From: Streptococcus halotolerans
GTDB taxonomy: Bacteria; Bacillota; Bacilli; Lactobacillales; Streptococcaceae
Assembly (NCBI RefSeq): GCF_001598035.1
Contig: NZ_CP014835.1
Span: 558,001-622,000 of the forward strand
DNA: 64,000 nt
Direction: 5' to 3'
Shown here: piece by piece, positions 1 to 8,519 of the stretch
Layout: every line of letters begins with the position of its first letter
Numbering within the stretch: position 1 is the first letter of the stretch
Position numbers and translations under genes: made by a program
The notes under the pieces: model-generated
Databases searched by the model: none
Seen by the model: the letters and a program-made list of their open reading frames with translations, nothing else
Told to the model about the DNA's origin: nothing

Positions 1-1
1 T

Positions 2-760
2 AAAGAAAAAGTTTCACTCTTCGGGATTGAAAGATCTAGCTTTTTAGCACCAAATATTACTGAAGGTCGTCTCTTCAAAAATGATAAGGAAGTAGTCGTT
101 GATCAATCACTAGCCCAAGATGAAGAGTTTAAGATTGGGCAAACCTTACATGTGGCAAGTAGTGACCATACTTTAAAAATCGTAGGTTACACTGACAATG
201 CTATGTTCAGTGTAGCACCGGTACTTTATATGAATCAAAAAGCTTTTAATCAAGTGAAGTTTGGCAAAGATAGTTCTGACGGTCCGATCAATGCACTCGT
301 CGTCAAAGGAGATGTTTCTCAATATCCCAAAGACTTAAAAAAATTAGCCATAGCCGACTTTATCAAAAAATTGCCTGGTTATAATGCTCAAAATCTAACC
401 TTCGGTTTTATGATTGGTTTTTTGATTATCATTGCTTCAGTGGTTATCGGAATCTTTATGTATGTTTTAACCATTCAAAAAGCACCAGTTTTCGGTGTCA
501 TGAAGGTTCAAGGGATTTCTAACGGCTATATTGGTAGAGCGGTGATGTCACAAACTGTCTTGTTGAGTATTATCGGGACAGTATTGGGTCTGCTTGGAAC
601 ATGGCTCAGTTCTCTTATTTTACCAGCTGCAGTTCCTTTTCAGAGCAATTGGCTGTTATATGGTGCCATCGGTCTAGCCTTAGTGCTATTTGCGCTATTA
701 GGCACCTTATTCTCTGTCAGATCTGTATCGAAAATTGATCCTCTTGTTGCCATTAGTTAG
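2..760 (+). CDS. FtsX-like ABC transporter permease, C-terminal part (HrtB-like)
   Basis: This is the 3' part of a membrane permease whose start lies before the window; the frame is open from base 2. The visible protein has an extracytoplasmic portion of about 120 residues followed by three hydrophobic segments near the C-terminus, the usual FtsX/MacB end. The first segment follows a short lysine-rich stretch and the last ends in a VSKID motif often seen in this family. It is 11 bases upstream of an ATPase gene of the matching LolD/HrtA class, so the two probably form one exporter. Hemin efflux (HrtBA) is the best family guess, but no substrate-specific residue can be read, so the substrate is inferred only. 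I am confident of the family and not of the substrate. Confidence 0.8.
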   Translation, partial: KEKVSLFGIERSSFLAPNITEGRLFKNDKEVVVDQSLAQDEEFKIGQTLHVASSDHTLKIVGYTDNAMFSVAPVLYMNQKAFNQVKFGKDSSDGPINALVVKGDVSQYPKDLKKLAIADFIKKLPGYNAQNLTFGFMIGFLIIIASVVIGIFMYVLTIQKAPVFGVMKVQGISNGYIGRAVMSQTVLLSIIGTVLGLLGTWLSSLILPAAVPFQSNWLLYGAIGLALVLFALLGTLFSVRSVSKIDPLVAIS

Positions 761-771
761 AAAGGAAGAGT

Positions 772-1449
772 ATGTCAGTATTAACCTTAAAAGGAGTCAC
801 CAAGTCTTTTAAAGATGGCTCTAAAACCATAACTGCATTAAAAGAAACAAACATTCAAGTAGAAGCTGGAGAATTTGTTGCTATTATTGGGCCATCTGGC
901 TCTGGAAAATCAACGTTTTTGACCATATCAGGCGGTCTGCAAACACCAAGTAGCGGTGATGTGTTGATTAATAACCATTCTTATTCAGGATTATCTGAAA
1001 AAAAACGTTCTAAGAGACGCTTTCAAGATATTGGATTTATTTTACAGGCTTCTAATTTAGTTCCCTTTTTAACCGTTAAACAGCACCTGCAATTGGTTGA
1101 TCAGATTAATAAGTCAACCCGTCGTGGGGTAGCAGAGGACCTCTTAGAAGACTTGGGTATTTCTCAGCTAGCCGATAAATTGCCTGAAGAACTCTCAGGA
1201 GGAGAACGCCAACGCGTGGCTATTGCACGCGCCTTGTACAACGACCCAGCCTTGATCTTAGCCGATGAGCCGACTGCGAGTTTGGACACAGAGCGAGCAT
1301 ATGACGTGGTCAAGTTATTAGCTAAAGAAAGTAAAGAAAAAAATAAAGCTATTATTATGGTAACCCATGATAAGCGTATGATTACGGAATGTGATAAGGT
1401 TTATGAGATGCAAGATGGCGTTTTACGAGATGTTAGTGATGCGCATTAA
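772..1449 (+). CDS. ABC transporter ATP-binding protein, LolD/HrtA class
   Basis: This 225-residue cytoplasmic ATPase should power the permease encoded just upstream. It shows Walker A (GPSGSGKST, residues 40-48), the signature LSGGERQRVAIARAL near residue 140, Walker B ending in LADEP, and a switch histidine in VTHD. Its length is typical of stand-alone ATPases paired with FtsX-like permeases. A GGAAGAG ribosome site precedes the ATG. A short hairpin with a T-run follows the stop, so the two genes end one transcript. HrtA, the hemin exporter ATPase, is a plausible homologue; other exporters of antimicrobial peptides or lipoproteins share the same motifs. Confidence 0.88.
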   Translation: MSVLTLKGVTKSFKDGSKTITALKETNIQVEAGEFVAIIGPSGSGKSTFLTISGGLQTPSSGDVLINNHSYSGLSEKKRSKRRFQDIGFILQASNLVPFLTVKQHLQLVDQINKSTRRGVAEDLLEDLGISQLADKLPEELSGGERQRVAIARALYNDPALILADEPTASLDTERAYDVVKLLAKESKEKNKAIIMVTHDKRMITECDKVYEMQDGVLRDVSDAH

Positions 1450-1450
1450 G

Positions 1451-1473
1451 AAGTGGTTTGACGCCACTTTTTT
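1451..1473 (+). terminator. Rho-independent terminator after the ABC operon
   Basis: AAGTGG (1451-1456) pairs with CCACTT (1464-1469) and a run of six T follows. It sits directly after the ATPase stop codon. Confidence 0.7.
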
Positions 1474-1531
1474 GAACTGTTTTAAATATAACGTTTGCAT
1501 AAAAGCAGTTGGCTTTCACAACGTATCCTAG

Positions 1532-1566
1532 TATCGATAAGACCATACGAAGCAGGCTTATCGATA
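1532..1566. repeat. Inverted repeat TATCGATAAG / CTTATCGATA
   Basis: Perfect 10-bp arms at 1532-1541 and 1557-1566 are separated by 15 bases. Each arm is itself close to the palindrome TTATCGATAA. The rest of the 320-base gap between the ABC genes and the lipoprotein gene holds no convincing gene. The element could be an operator or a remnant of a mobile element; nothing decides this. Confidence 0.5.
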
Positions 1567-1711
1567 AGAATGAGGTTTCGCTAAGTATAATCAAGTCAAC
1601 CTGCCCTGATAAAGTAGTAGGTAATATCCATTAGCTGCTTTATGCTCAAAATTCGCTTTGAGCAGTGTTAGCCACTTAAAAAAAGATATGGAAAAGGCTT
1701 TCAAAAAAAGT

Positions 1712-1740
1712 TAGACAATTCACATGCCCTGTGATATAAT
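1712..1740 (+). promoter_or_regulatory. Sigma-A promoter of the FMN-lipoprotein gene
   Basis: -35 TAGACA (1712-1717), 17-base spacer, -10 TATAAT (1735-1740). It is followed by a strong GGAGG ribosome site at 1759-1763. Confidence 0.7.
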
Positions 1741-1771
1741 TTAGTCATAGAAAGTTTTGGAGGATTTTTTT

Positions 1772-2314
1772 ATGAAAAAGAAATTGGTTTACGGAACATT
1801 ACTGTTTGGTTCGTTATTAACACTTGCTGCTTGTGGAAGTGATACAGCAAAAGACGCTTCAAAAACAGCTAATACTGCTAAATCTGAAGTAAGTAAAAAA
1901 GCTAAAGATACTAAAAAAGCAGTCAATGAAGCTACTTCAGCTGACCTCAAAGATGGTACTTACAAAGCTGAATCAGACTATGATTCACGCGGTTGGAAAG
2001 TTGTTCACACGATCACAGTAAAAGATGGTAAAATTACAGAATCAGACTTTGGTTATGAAAATAAAGATGGCATGAAAAAGGCTGATGATGAAGAATACAA
2101 TAAAAACATGAAAGCCAAATCTGGTGTTTCTTCTAAAGAAGCTACAGAGCAGTTGAACAAAGAACTTGTTGAAAAACAAAATGTTGATGAAGTGGAAGTT
2201 GTTTCAGGTGCAACACACACATCAAGTAACTTCGAACTATCAACTAAAGAATTGCTCAAAGCAGCAGAAGAAGGGAATACTGAAACAGTAACAATCGAAT
2301 TGCCAGCAGAGTAA
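1772..2314 (+). CDS. FMN-binding lipoprotein, PplA-like electron carrier
   Basis: This 180-residue secreted lipoprotein probably carries a covalently bound FMN and passes electrons outside the membrane. A signal peptide ends in the lipobox LTLAAC, with Cys21 as lipidated residue. A lysine/alanine-rich linker (about 25-55) leads to a single FMN_bind domain. The flavinylation motif is VVSGATHT, with Thr148 as the residue expected to carry FMN; the position usually Asp is Glu here. I chose the ATG at 1772 because GGAGG lies 8 bases upstream; an earlier TTG lies in front of that site. ApbE, the enzyme that attaches FMN to this motif, is encoded next. Listeria PplA has two such domains; this protein has one. 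The family call is strong and the partner oxidoreductase is not in view. Confidence 0.87.
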   Translation: MKKKLVYGTLLFGSLLTLAACGSDTAKDASKTANTAKSEVSKKAKDTKKAVNEATSADLKDGTYKAESDYDSRGWKVVHTITVKDGKITESDFGYENKDGMKKADDEEYNKNMKAKSGVSSKEATEQLNKELVEKQNVDEVEVVSGATHTSSNFELSTKELLKAAEEGNTETVTIELPAE

Positions 2315-2337
2315 TTGACACAAAAGTCATATCAGTT

Positions 2338-2389
2338 AGAGTGAGACAAGTCTTCATTTCGGTAAGAAAGACCTTGTTTCACTCTTTTT
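2338..2389 (+). terminator. Terminator after the FMN lipoprotein gene
   Basis: AGAGTGAGACAAG pairs imperfectly with CTTGTTTCACTCT, then five T. It allows the lipoprotein to be made in excess of the downstream apbE-ubiA pair. Confidence 0.75.
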
Positions 2390-2428
2390 CTTGTGATATC
2401 TTACTATGTAGAAAGGAAAGTAGACATT

Positions 2429-3490
2429 ATGAAACGTAATATCCGGCCATTTCTTACCCTCTTTATCTCAGTATTGACCTTGTTAGGATGTCAGAAAGTT
2501 GTAAATGATAAAAACAGTTTACCGATTGTTAAGAATCCTGAAACACGAACAGAGGCACTTTTACACACGGTCGTTCAATTGAGTATCTATCATGAACACC
2601 AAGAAAAAGCGATGGATGAAGCCATTGATTATATCAAAGAGATGGAAAAACTATTGTCGACCAATCTAGAAGGTTCTGATATTAATAACATTAATCAAGC
2701 AGCCGGAAAAAAAGCAGTCAAGGTAGATCCCAGAACTTTTGAAATCATCGAAGCAGCACAGGCGATGTCCCGAGAAAGCAATGGAAAATTTGATATTTCC
2801 ATTGGTGCTGTCACCAACCTTTGGCGTATTGGAGATGATGCCGCTAGAGTTCCCAGTGATGACGAAATCAAAAAGGCACTACCGTATATTAACTATAAGG
2901 ATATCCAGCTAGATAAAGAGAAGAAAACAGTCTATATTAACAAAGGAATGACTCTGGAATTAGGAGCTATTTCAAAAGGCTATATTGCGGATGGCGTCAA
3001 AAAACGGTTTAAAAAACGCCACATCACAACAGCTATTATCAATCTAGGCGGCAACGTCTTAACCATGGGGGAATCGCCTAAGAATTCCAAAGGCTGGAAT
3101 ATCGGAGTTCAAAACCCTGATGAAGTTCGTGGAGAGACTGTGGGATCTGTTTACGTTAAAGACAGCTCCGTTGTGACATCAGGCGTCTATGAGCGTTATA
3201 TTGAAAAAGACGGTCAAAAATACCATCATATCATGGATCCTAAAACAGGTTACCCAGTTGATAATGATATTTCCGGAGTAACGGTGTTTACCAAAACGTC
3301 GCTTCAAGGCGATGAATTATCCACCTCCTTATTTCTTCTTGGTATCAAAGACGGCCTTAAGCTAATCGATAGCATGGATGGTGTTGAGGCGGTCTTCATC
3401 GACAAGGAAAATGGCATCCATAGTAGTAACGGACTAAAAGATAAATTGACATTAAGAAATGAGGATTACCATCTTGTCACCGAAAAATAA
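2429..3490 (+). CDS. apbE: ApbE, FAD:protein FMN transferase (lipoprotein)
   Basis: ApbE splits FAD and links FMN through phosphodiester to Thr/Ser in FMN_bind motifs of exported or cytoplasmic proteins. The 353-residue product starts at ATG 2429, behind GAAAGGAAAG; upstream codons in frame have no ribosome site. A lipobox (LTLLGC, Cys21) puts it on the outer face of the membrane. Family marks are the GKFDISIG segment, GAISKGYIADG, NLGGNV and the Mg-binding MDPKTGYPVDN region. Its natural substrate is the lipoprotein just upstream; the island reductase at 32.7-35.6 kb also carries the motif, but it lacks a signal peptide, so a lipoprotein ApbE could reach it only before export or through a second ApbE elsewhere. 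The gene overlaps the following ubiA-type gene. Confidence 0.94.
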   Translation: MKRNIRPFLTLFISVLTLLGCQKVVNDKNSLPIVKNPETRTEALLHTVVQLSIYHEHQEKAMDEAIDYIKEMEKLLSTNLEGSDINNINQAAGKKAVKVDPRTFEIIEAAQAMSRESNGKFDISIGAVTNLWRIGDDAARVPSDDEIKKALPYINYKDIQLDKEKKTVYINKGMTLELGAISKGYIADGVKKRFKKRHITTAIINLGGNVLTMGESPKNSKGWNIGVQNPDEVRGETVGSVYVKDSSVVTSGVYERYIEKDGQKYHHIMDPKTGYPVDNDISGVTVFTKTSLQGDELSTSLFLLGIKDGLKLIDSMDGVEAVFIDKENGIHSSNGLKDKLTLRNEDYHLVTEK

Positions 3491-4436
3491 GCCACTAACC
3501 TTATCTATCTTTTTTGAATTTGTCGAATTACGGACCAAAGTAGCCAGCGTTTTTCCAATGCTTTTGGGTATCCTATGGTCTATCTACCATTATCAGCAAT
3601 TTGATCTGATTAATACCCTGTTATTTGTCTTAGCAGTGCTTAGCTTTGACATGTGTACCACGGCTATCAATAACACCATGGACTATAAAAAAGCTATCGA
3701 TACGGCCTATCAACATGAAGATAATGTTATCGGTAAATACCACTTAGATGATAAACAGATGGTTCGTATCATTTTTTGGCTGCTGCTGTTCGCTTCACTT
3801 GTCTCTCTAATGCTTGTCTATCGAACGGATATCCTCCTACTTCCCATCGGTGGCCTGTGCTTTCTAATCGGAATTTTTTACACTTTCGGCCCCCTCCCCT
3901 TATCCCGCCTACCCTTGGGAGAGCTTTTTTCCGGCATCACTATGGGATTTGGTATTTTCTTCTTAGCTGTTTTTGTGCAACATCCTGACAGTTTGCTCAG
4001 TAGCCATTGGACAGGTGCCATGATGAGTATTGATTGGTTTTGGCTTGAGACTATTATGATATTCTGGCTGAGTTTCCCCCTTGTCTGTCTTATTGCTAAT
4101 ATCATGCTAGCAAATAACCTTTGTGATTTGGAACAAGATCTTAAAAATGAACGCCACACAGTCGTATACTATATTGGTAAAGAAAATGGCATAAGACTTT
4201 ATAGCTTATTAAGCTTTATGCCATGGGCTGTCTGGTGTTCAGCCCTTTTCCTAGGACAAATGCCACTGGTTGGTGCAGCAGGATTAGCCATCATGCCTTT
4301 ATACCTTAAACACCTTAAAGCTTTTCAAAGAGAACAAATCAAGCGTCAGACGTTTGTCTTGTCCATTAAAAACTTTGTTCTCTTTTCAATGATGTATCTT
4401 CTAACGATACTCATAGCGCTCATTTTCCATATTTAA
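3474..4436 (+). CDS. UbiA-family prenyltransferase, MenA/DmkA-like
   Basis: This 320-residue membrane enzyme should join a polyprenyl diphosphate to an aromatic acceptor such as 1,4-dihydroxy-2-naphthoate, giving (demethyl)menaquinone. About eight hydrophobic segments are visible. The first aspartate motif is NNTMDYKKAID (N66, D70) and the second DLEQD (D218, D222), both standard for UbiA enzymes. I prefer the TTG at 3474, preceded by GAGG, over an ATG at 3459 that lies in front of it. The start overlaps the end of apbE by 17 bases, so the two are translationally coupled. No other menaquinone gene is in the window, so the acceptor is probably imported or made elsewhere. In Listeria, DmkA of the extracellular electron-transfer locus is the comparable enzyme. 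Confidence 0.85.
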   Translation: MSPKNKPLTLSIFFEFVELRTKVASVFPMLLGILWSIYHYQQFDLINTLLFVLAVLSFDMCTTAINNTMDYKKAIDTAYQHEDNVIGKYHLDDKQMVRIIFWLLLFASLVSLMLVYRTDILLLPIGGLCFLIGIFYTFGPLPLSRLPLGELFSGITMGFGIFFLAVFVQHPDSLLSSHWTGAMMSIDWFWLETIMIFWLSFPLVCLIANIMLANNLCDLEQDLKNERHTVVYYIGKENGIRLYSLLSFMPWAVWCSALFLGQMPLVGAAGLAIMPLYLKHLKAFQREQIKRQTFVLSIKNFVLFSMMYLLTILIALIFHI

Positions 4437-4440
4437 ATAA

Positions 4441-4474
4441 AAAAGACACTGACTTCAAAAAATCGGTGTCTTTT
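4441..4474. terminator. Bidirectional terminator between convergent genes
   Basis: AAAAGACACTGA pairs with TCGGTGTCTTTT across a 10-base loop. A and T runs on both sides let it serve the prenyltransferase gene (+) and the facing NusG-II gene (-). Confidence 0.85.
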
Positions 4475-4478
4475 GATT

Positions 4479-4937
4479 CTATAAAGGAAGAATGAGATCG
4501 TCTTCTGTTTCTTCATGATCTGATGAGTCTCTGGTCGATTGAATTTCAATGATCAAATCATGAGGGAGACAGACAGACAATTGGCCTTCTCGATCAATCC
4601 AACCTGTTTTAACAGCAATTTGGTCGGGACTATTATCTTTTCTGACACGAATACGCTCTCCGTCAACTTCCACAATATTATACTGCCCTTTATTGGGGTG
4701 GTAGGTCTTTTCAAAATGTGGCCCATTTTCTTTAAGGGCATAATTATCTACAACTTTACCATGAATTTTAACCACAGCAACTAAGGCAGATGATGGAGGT
4801 GCTGTCCTTTTTTGATAGATTGTCCAGATAGTTGGCATAAAAGAAATGATAATAGCGAGTGTTATCAACAAATAATCAAATGGCTTAAAGTAAGCTAGAA
4901 TTTGTCTTGCTTTTGTTTTTTTCGTTTCCACAATCAT
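4479..4937 (-). CDS. NusG domain II-containing membrane-anchored protein
   Basis: The product of about 152 residues has one N-terminal membrane segment (DYLLITLAIIISFMPTIW) and an external domain of the NusG domain II type. Seen there are a VVKIHGKVVDN strand, the GQYNIVEVDGERIRV core and the ending IEIQ. Proteins of this family (EetA in Listeria) sit next to FMN lipoprotein and prenyltransferase genes in electron-transfer loci, which matches the place here. The frame is open to 5090, but the extra N-terminus looks non-coding and overlaps the next gene's promoter, so I use ATG at 4937. The ribosome site there is weak, so the start is uncertain. A membrane partner of the EetB type is not visible nearby. 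Confidence 0.72.
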   Translation of the reverse strand: MIVETKKTKARQILAYFKPFDYLLITLAIIISFMPTIWTIYQKRTAPPSSALVAVVKIHGKVVDNYALKENGPHFEKTYHPNKGQYNIVEVDGERIRVRKDNSPDQIAVKTGWIDREGQLSVCLPHDLIIEIQSTRDSSDHEETEDDLILPL

Positions 4938-5043
4938 TATTCTAAAAGAAAATAATAGCTTTGTAAACTGTTTAAAAAATAAAATAGTGTCAGATGATTG
5001 GCTTTTGCCTAAGATTGTTTGACAACAACAGTTTAGTAAGAAA

Positions 5044-5052
5044 TGATATACT
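5044..5052 (+). promoter_or_regulatory. Extended -10 promoter of the M20 amidohydrolase gene
   Basis: TGATATACT is an extended -10 (TGnTATACT). A consensus TTGACA at 5019-5024 is 22 bases upstream, too far for normal spacing, so the extended -10 probably does the work. Confidence 0.45.
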
Positions 5053-5088
5053 AATGATAAGGTTATAGAAATATACAGGAGGTTAATC

Positions 5089-6279
5089 ATGTCCTATAAA
5101 ACTGTTATCAAATCACTGGATTCCATCAAAGATTGGCAAGAAGAGGCTTATCAATTCCTGCATCGAAACCCTGAATTATCAATGCAGGAAACTAAAACGG
5201 TAGCCTTTCTTAAAGAGGAACTTATCAAACTTGATTATGATGTTCAAGAAATTGGTGGAGGTCTTGTTGGCGTACTAGCAAATGGAGAAGGTCCAACCAT
5301 TCTTTTTAGGGCTGATATGGACGCTTTACCAGTCCAAGAAGAGACACATTTAGACTATGCCTCAGAGATTGACGGCGTGATGCATGCTTGTGGTCATGAT
5401 ATGCACATGACTGCTAGTCTAGGTGCTGCCTGGGCGCTTGCCAACAATAAAGAGGCTTGGTCAGGAACATACGTGGCTCTTTTTCAACCAGGCGAAGAGA
5501 TAGCAGCAGGAGCCAAAGCCATGTTAGAAGATGGTCTTCTTGAAAAAATACCGAAGCCTGATATTGCCTTGGCTCAGCACGTCTTAACAACCCCAGAAGC
5601 CGGCCACCTTGGAACTAAAGAAGGACCATTTTTATCAACGGCAGCATCTCTAAAAATAAGGATCAATGGCCGTGGGGCGCACGGATCCATGCCGAATCTT
5701 AGCATTGATCCTATTGTTATCGGTTCAGCCATTGTCTCAAAACTTCAAACTATTGTGGCGCGTGAGGTGGATCCTTTCCAATTCGCTGTTGTGACCGTGG
5801 GCTCTTTCCAATCAGGAAATCAGGCTAATATTATCCCTGAAACGGCAACATTACGTTTGAATATTCGAGCCTATGATGAAACTGTCAAAAAACAGCTGAT
5901 TTCAGCTATTAAACGCATCGCTATCGCAGAATGTAAAGCAGGAAATTGTGACAAAGAACCAGATATTGATGTTTACGATAGTTTCCCGTTAACCGATAAC
6001 GATGCAGAGATTACAAAACATGTTACTAAAGCTTTTAAAGATTACTTTAGTGACGACAAGGTGGTTGATTACAAACCAATGACAGCATCTGAAGATTTCT
6101 CCGCTATTCCTAGAGCTTTTGGTACTCCCTATTTATACTGGGGATTTGGTGGTTTCACTGCTGATCAAGATATCTACGCCAACCATAATCCGAAATTTGC
6201 GCCAGCAATTCAACCAACTTTGAAAACAGGGACAGAGGCTGCCTTAGTGGCTATCTTAAGTTATCTTGGAAATAAATAA
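5089..6279 (+). CDS. M20 family amidohydrolase (amino-acylase/hippurate hydrolase type)
   Basis: This 396-residue cytoplasmic metalloenzyme removes an acyl or similar group from the nitrogen of an amino acid. It shows the M20D marks: ADMDALPVQEE, HACGHDMH near residue 100, the base region QPGEEIAAGA, AQHV, and the closing ANHNPKFAP histidine. A dimerisation domain with GRGAHGSMPN lies in the middle. Length and motif order match streptococcal N-acyl-L-amino acid amidohydrolases and hippurate hydrolases; the exact substrate cannot be read. A GGAGG site precedes ATG 5089. The stop is followed within a base by the start of the ThrE gene, suggesting an operon that frees an amino acid and exports it. 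Confidence 0.9.
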   Translation: MSYKTVIKSLDSIKDWQEEAYQFLHRNPELSMQETKTVAFLKEELIKLDYDVQEIGGGLVGVLANGEGPTILFRADMDALPVQEETHLDYASEIDGVMHACGHDMHMTASLGAAWALANNKEAWSGTYVALFQPGEEIAAGAKAMLEDGLLEKIPKPDIALAQHVLTTPEAGHLGTKEGPFLSTAASLKIRINGRGAHGSMPNLSIDPIVIGSAIVSKLQTIVAREVDPFQFAVVTVGSFQSGNQANIIPETATLRLNIRAYDETVKKQLISAIKRIAIAECKAGNCDKEPDIDVYDSFPLTDNDAEITKHVTKAFKDYFSDDKVVDYKPMTASEDFSAIPRAFGTPYLYWGFGGFTADQDIYANHNPKFAPAIQPTLKTGTEAALVAILSYLGNK

Positions 6280-6280
6280 T

Positions 6281-7057
6281 ATGGAAGAGAATCAATACAA
6301 AATGCTAGTTAAGGTGGCAACCTTAGCTGGTATCATTATGTTAGAATCTAATGCGGAGTCCTATCGTGTTGAAACAACGGTAGAACGTATTTTGTCTGTT
6401 AGTCAGCTACCAACAGTTGACGTTTTTGCCAATACCACGGGACTGTTTATCACACTGGATGGGCCTGATTTTCCAGAACCCATTACCTACATCAAGCGAA
6501 TTTCGCAGCGCTCAACCCATTTGACCAAAATCCATGATGTCAACCAGATTTCAAGGGATATTACTAACGACCAATTATCTCTTGCGGAAGCCTATCAAAA
6601 ACTTAAGAAGGTTAATCGTAAAACTTATTCTTCCAAAAGTACCTACTTTGCTACTGTGTTGTTGGTTGTAGCCTTCGCACTACTATTAGGAGGAAGTCTA
6701 GATACCTTTTTACTATCTGCCATTGCTTCTTTATTACTAATAGCAACTTATCCTGTCCGTGATTGGCTAAATCTCAATGACTTTATCTACGGTGTCTTTG
6801 CAACCATGGTAGTAGCCATCTTGATGTCTTTGATAACCCAGTTTGTTGGAGCATCTGAGCGTACCTTAGATATTACTATCATCTCTGTTCTGATGCCACT
6901 TTTCCCAGGGACAGCCTTTACCAACGGTTTTCGTGATTCCTTTAAAGGCGATTATGGAGCAGGAGTAGCTAAAATTGTAGAAGCCTTGACCATAGCAATT
7001 AGTTTAGGTGTCGGGGTTGCTGTTGGTCTCTTTATTGCGAAAGGAATCTTGTCATGA
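6281..7057 (+). CDS. Threonine/serine exporter N-terminal half (ThrE, DUF1212)
   Basis: The product (about 258 residues) begins with a soluble domain containing AGIIMLESNAESYRVE and a VDVFANTTGLF stretch, then has five or so hydrophobic segments. This is the ThrE/DUF1212 family, which in Corynebacterium exports threonine and serine. In Gram-positive cocci the transporter is split into two genes, and the second half follows here with a 4-base overlap (ATGA). I use ATG 6281; an in-frame TTG 15 bases upstream sits inside the previous gene. Coupling with the amidohydrolase suggests joint function, though the exported amino acid is unproven. Confidence 0.85.
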   Translation: MEENQYKMLVKVATLAGIIMLESNAESYRVETTVERILSVSQLPTVDVFANTTGLFITLDGPDFPEPITYIKRISQRSTHLTKIHDVNQISRDITNDQLSLAEAYQKLKKVNRKTYSSKSTYFATVLLVVAFALLLGGSLDTFLLSAIASLLLIATYPVRDWLNLNDFIYGVFATMVVAILMSLITQFVGASERTLDITIISVLMPLFPGTAFTNGFRDSFKGDYGAGVAKIVEALTIAISLGVGVAVGLFIAKGILS

Positions 7058-7497
7058 TCTTGAATTTTCTTCTTCAAATTCTAGGAGCCTATGTTGCTAC
7101 CGTAACAGCAGGAGTCTTGTTAGAAGCCCCTAAACATTTGATTTATCATACAGGATTTATTGGGGCATCTGGCTATGCTGTCTATCTTTTCCTTTTAGAT
7201 AAAACAGACAAGGCAGTAGCAACGCTTCTAGGCGGTATGGTTATTGCTCTCTTATCGCAGATTTCAGCAAGAAGATTAGCTTCCCCAGTAACTGTTTTTT
7301 ACATTCCTAGTTTCTTTCCCTTAGTGCCCGGTGTTGGTGTCTATCGAATTGCCTATTATTACATCCAAGATAATCCGCAATTAGCTGGTGAGAACTTAAT
7401 GGAATCTATTCTTGTTTCCGGCGCCATTGCCTTATCGATTTTTATTGTGGATTCTTTTTTAGAAGTCTACAACCATCTCAAATATCCAAAACCTTAA
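7054..7497 (+). CDS. Threonine/serine exporter C-terminal half (ThrE_2, DUF3815)
   Basis: This 147-residue protein with four to five membrane segments carries YIPSFFPLVPGVGVYRIAYY, the mark of the ThrE C-terminal domain. It starts inside the stop of the preceding gene and must act with it as one split transporter. No terminator separates it from the next gene, and a GGAGG ribosome site for kdgT follows 12 bases after its stop. Confidence 0.85.
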   Translation: MILNFLLQILGAYVATVTAGVLLEAPKHLIYHTGFIGASGYAVYLFLLDKTDKAVATLLGGMVIALLSQISARRLASPVTVFYIPSFFPLVPGVGVYRIAYYYIQDNPQLAGENLMESILVSGAIALSIFIVDSFLEVYNHLKYPKP

Positions 7498-7525
7498 CTG
7501 TAACTCACGGAGGAACCCTATTGTT

Positions 7526-8458
7526 ATGAAACTTATGAAATCAATTCCAGGTGGAACCCTTTTGATTCCCATGCTGATTTCGGCCATTATCCATACCTTC
7601 TCACCAACCTTTTTCAATATTGGCGGATTAACCCAAGCCATGTTTTCAGGTGATGCCATCAATTTTATTCTGGGAGCTGCTGTCTTTATATCAGGGTGTA
7701 CCCTGAAATTGCAAACCTTAACCCAAGTCTTTAAACGCTATGGTGTCCTATTAGCTGCTCGTTTCATCATCAGCACTGTAGCCAGTCTTATTTTCATTAA
7801 ACTCTTTGGACTTGATGGTATCTGGGGTCTTAGTGCCATCGCTTTTATCTGTACACTAACCTCAATGAACCCGACCCTCTTTCTAGCCTTAATGAAGGAT
7901 TATGGCGACGAGAGTGATCAAGCTGCTTTTGGTTTGGTCGCTGTCATGGCCTTGCCCATTATCCCAATGTTCATTTATGGATTGACTAGCCCAACAAGAC
8001 TTGATTTTATGCCAATCCTTTCAACCTTGATTCCACTGGTACTTGGTATCATAATCGGTAACCTTGACCATGAGTTGAGCCAACACATGGCGCCTGCCAT
8101 GGGCTTCATCATCATTATGTTAGGCTGGGGAGTAGGAGCAAATATCAACTTATTTGAAGCTGTGAAAGCAGGATTGCCAGGAATTCTTATGGCCATCTTA
8201 TATTATCTCATCGGCGCTTTACCACTTATTTTAATTGAAAAATATATTCTAAAAAGAAGTGGGGCATCAGCAACAGCCCTCTCAACTGTTGCTGGCTTAT
8301 CAGCATCTGTTCCATTATTGATGATAGCAAGCAATCCAGAATTGAGAGCCTATGCTTCACAATCGGCAGCTATCACCTCTTTGGTTGTAATCTGCACAGC
8401 TATCATTGCACCAATTTTGTGTCAACAATTAGCTGGCAAACCAAACAAAGAAAATTAA
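7526..8458 (+). CDS. 2-keto-3-deoxygluconate permease family transporter
   Basis: This 310-residue membrane protein has about ten hydrophobic segments and the family marks IPGGTLLIPMLISA near the start, GDAINFILGAAVFISGCTL, and LTSMNPTLFLALMKDYGD. KdgT proteins import 2-keto-3-deoxygluconate, a breakdown product of pectin or uronic acids, using a cation gradient. No other uronate gene is in the window, and it sits behind amino acid genes, so the substrate might differ. GGAGG at 7509-7513 precedes the ATG. A strong terminator follows at once. Confidence 0.85.
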   Translation: MKLMKSIPGGTLLIPMLISAIIHTFSPTFFNIGGLTQAMFSGDAINFILGAAVFISGCTLKLQTLTQVFKRYGVLLAARFIISTVASLIFIKLFGLDGIWGLSAIAFICTLTSMNPTLFLALMKDYGDESDQAAFGLVAVMALPIIPMFIYGLTSPTRLDFMPILSTLIPLVLGIIIGNLDHELSQHMAPAMGFIIIMLGWGVGANINLFEAVKAGLPGILMAILYYLIGALPLILIEKYILKRSGASATALSTVAGLSASVPLLMIASNPELRAYASQSAAITSLVVICTAIIAPILCQQLAGKPNKEN

Positions 8459-8462
8459 CCAT

Positions 8463-8497
8463 AACTCCTCAGAAACTTCTGAGGAGTTTACTTGTTT
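8463..8497 (+). terminator. Terminator of the amidohydrolase-thrE-kdgT unit
   Basis: AACTCCTCAGAA pairs perfectly with TTCTGAGGAGTT in a 12-bp stem; T-rich sequence follows. Confidence 0.8.
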
Positions 8498-8519
8498 TTA
8501 TCGCCTAACAAACTACAAA

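Noticed and set aside
5019..5024. TTGACA as -35 of the M20 amidohydrolase promoter
   Set aside because: Spacing to the -10 is 22 bases, too long; the extended -10 suffices.
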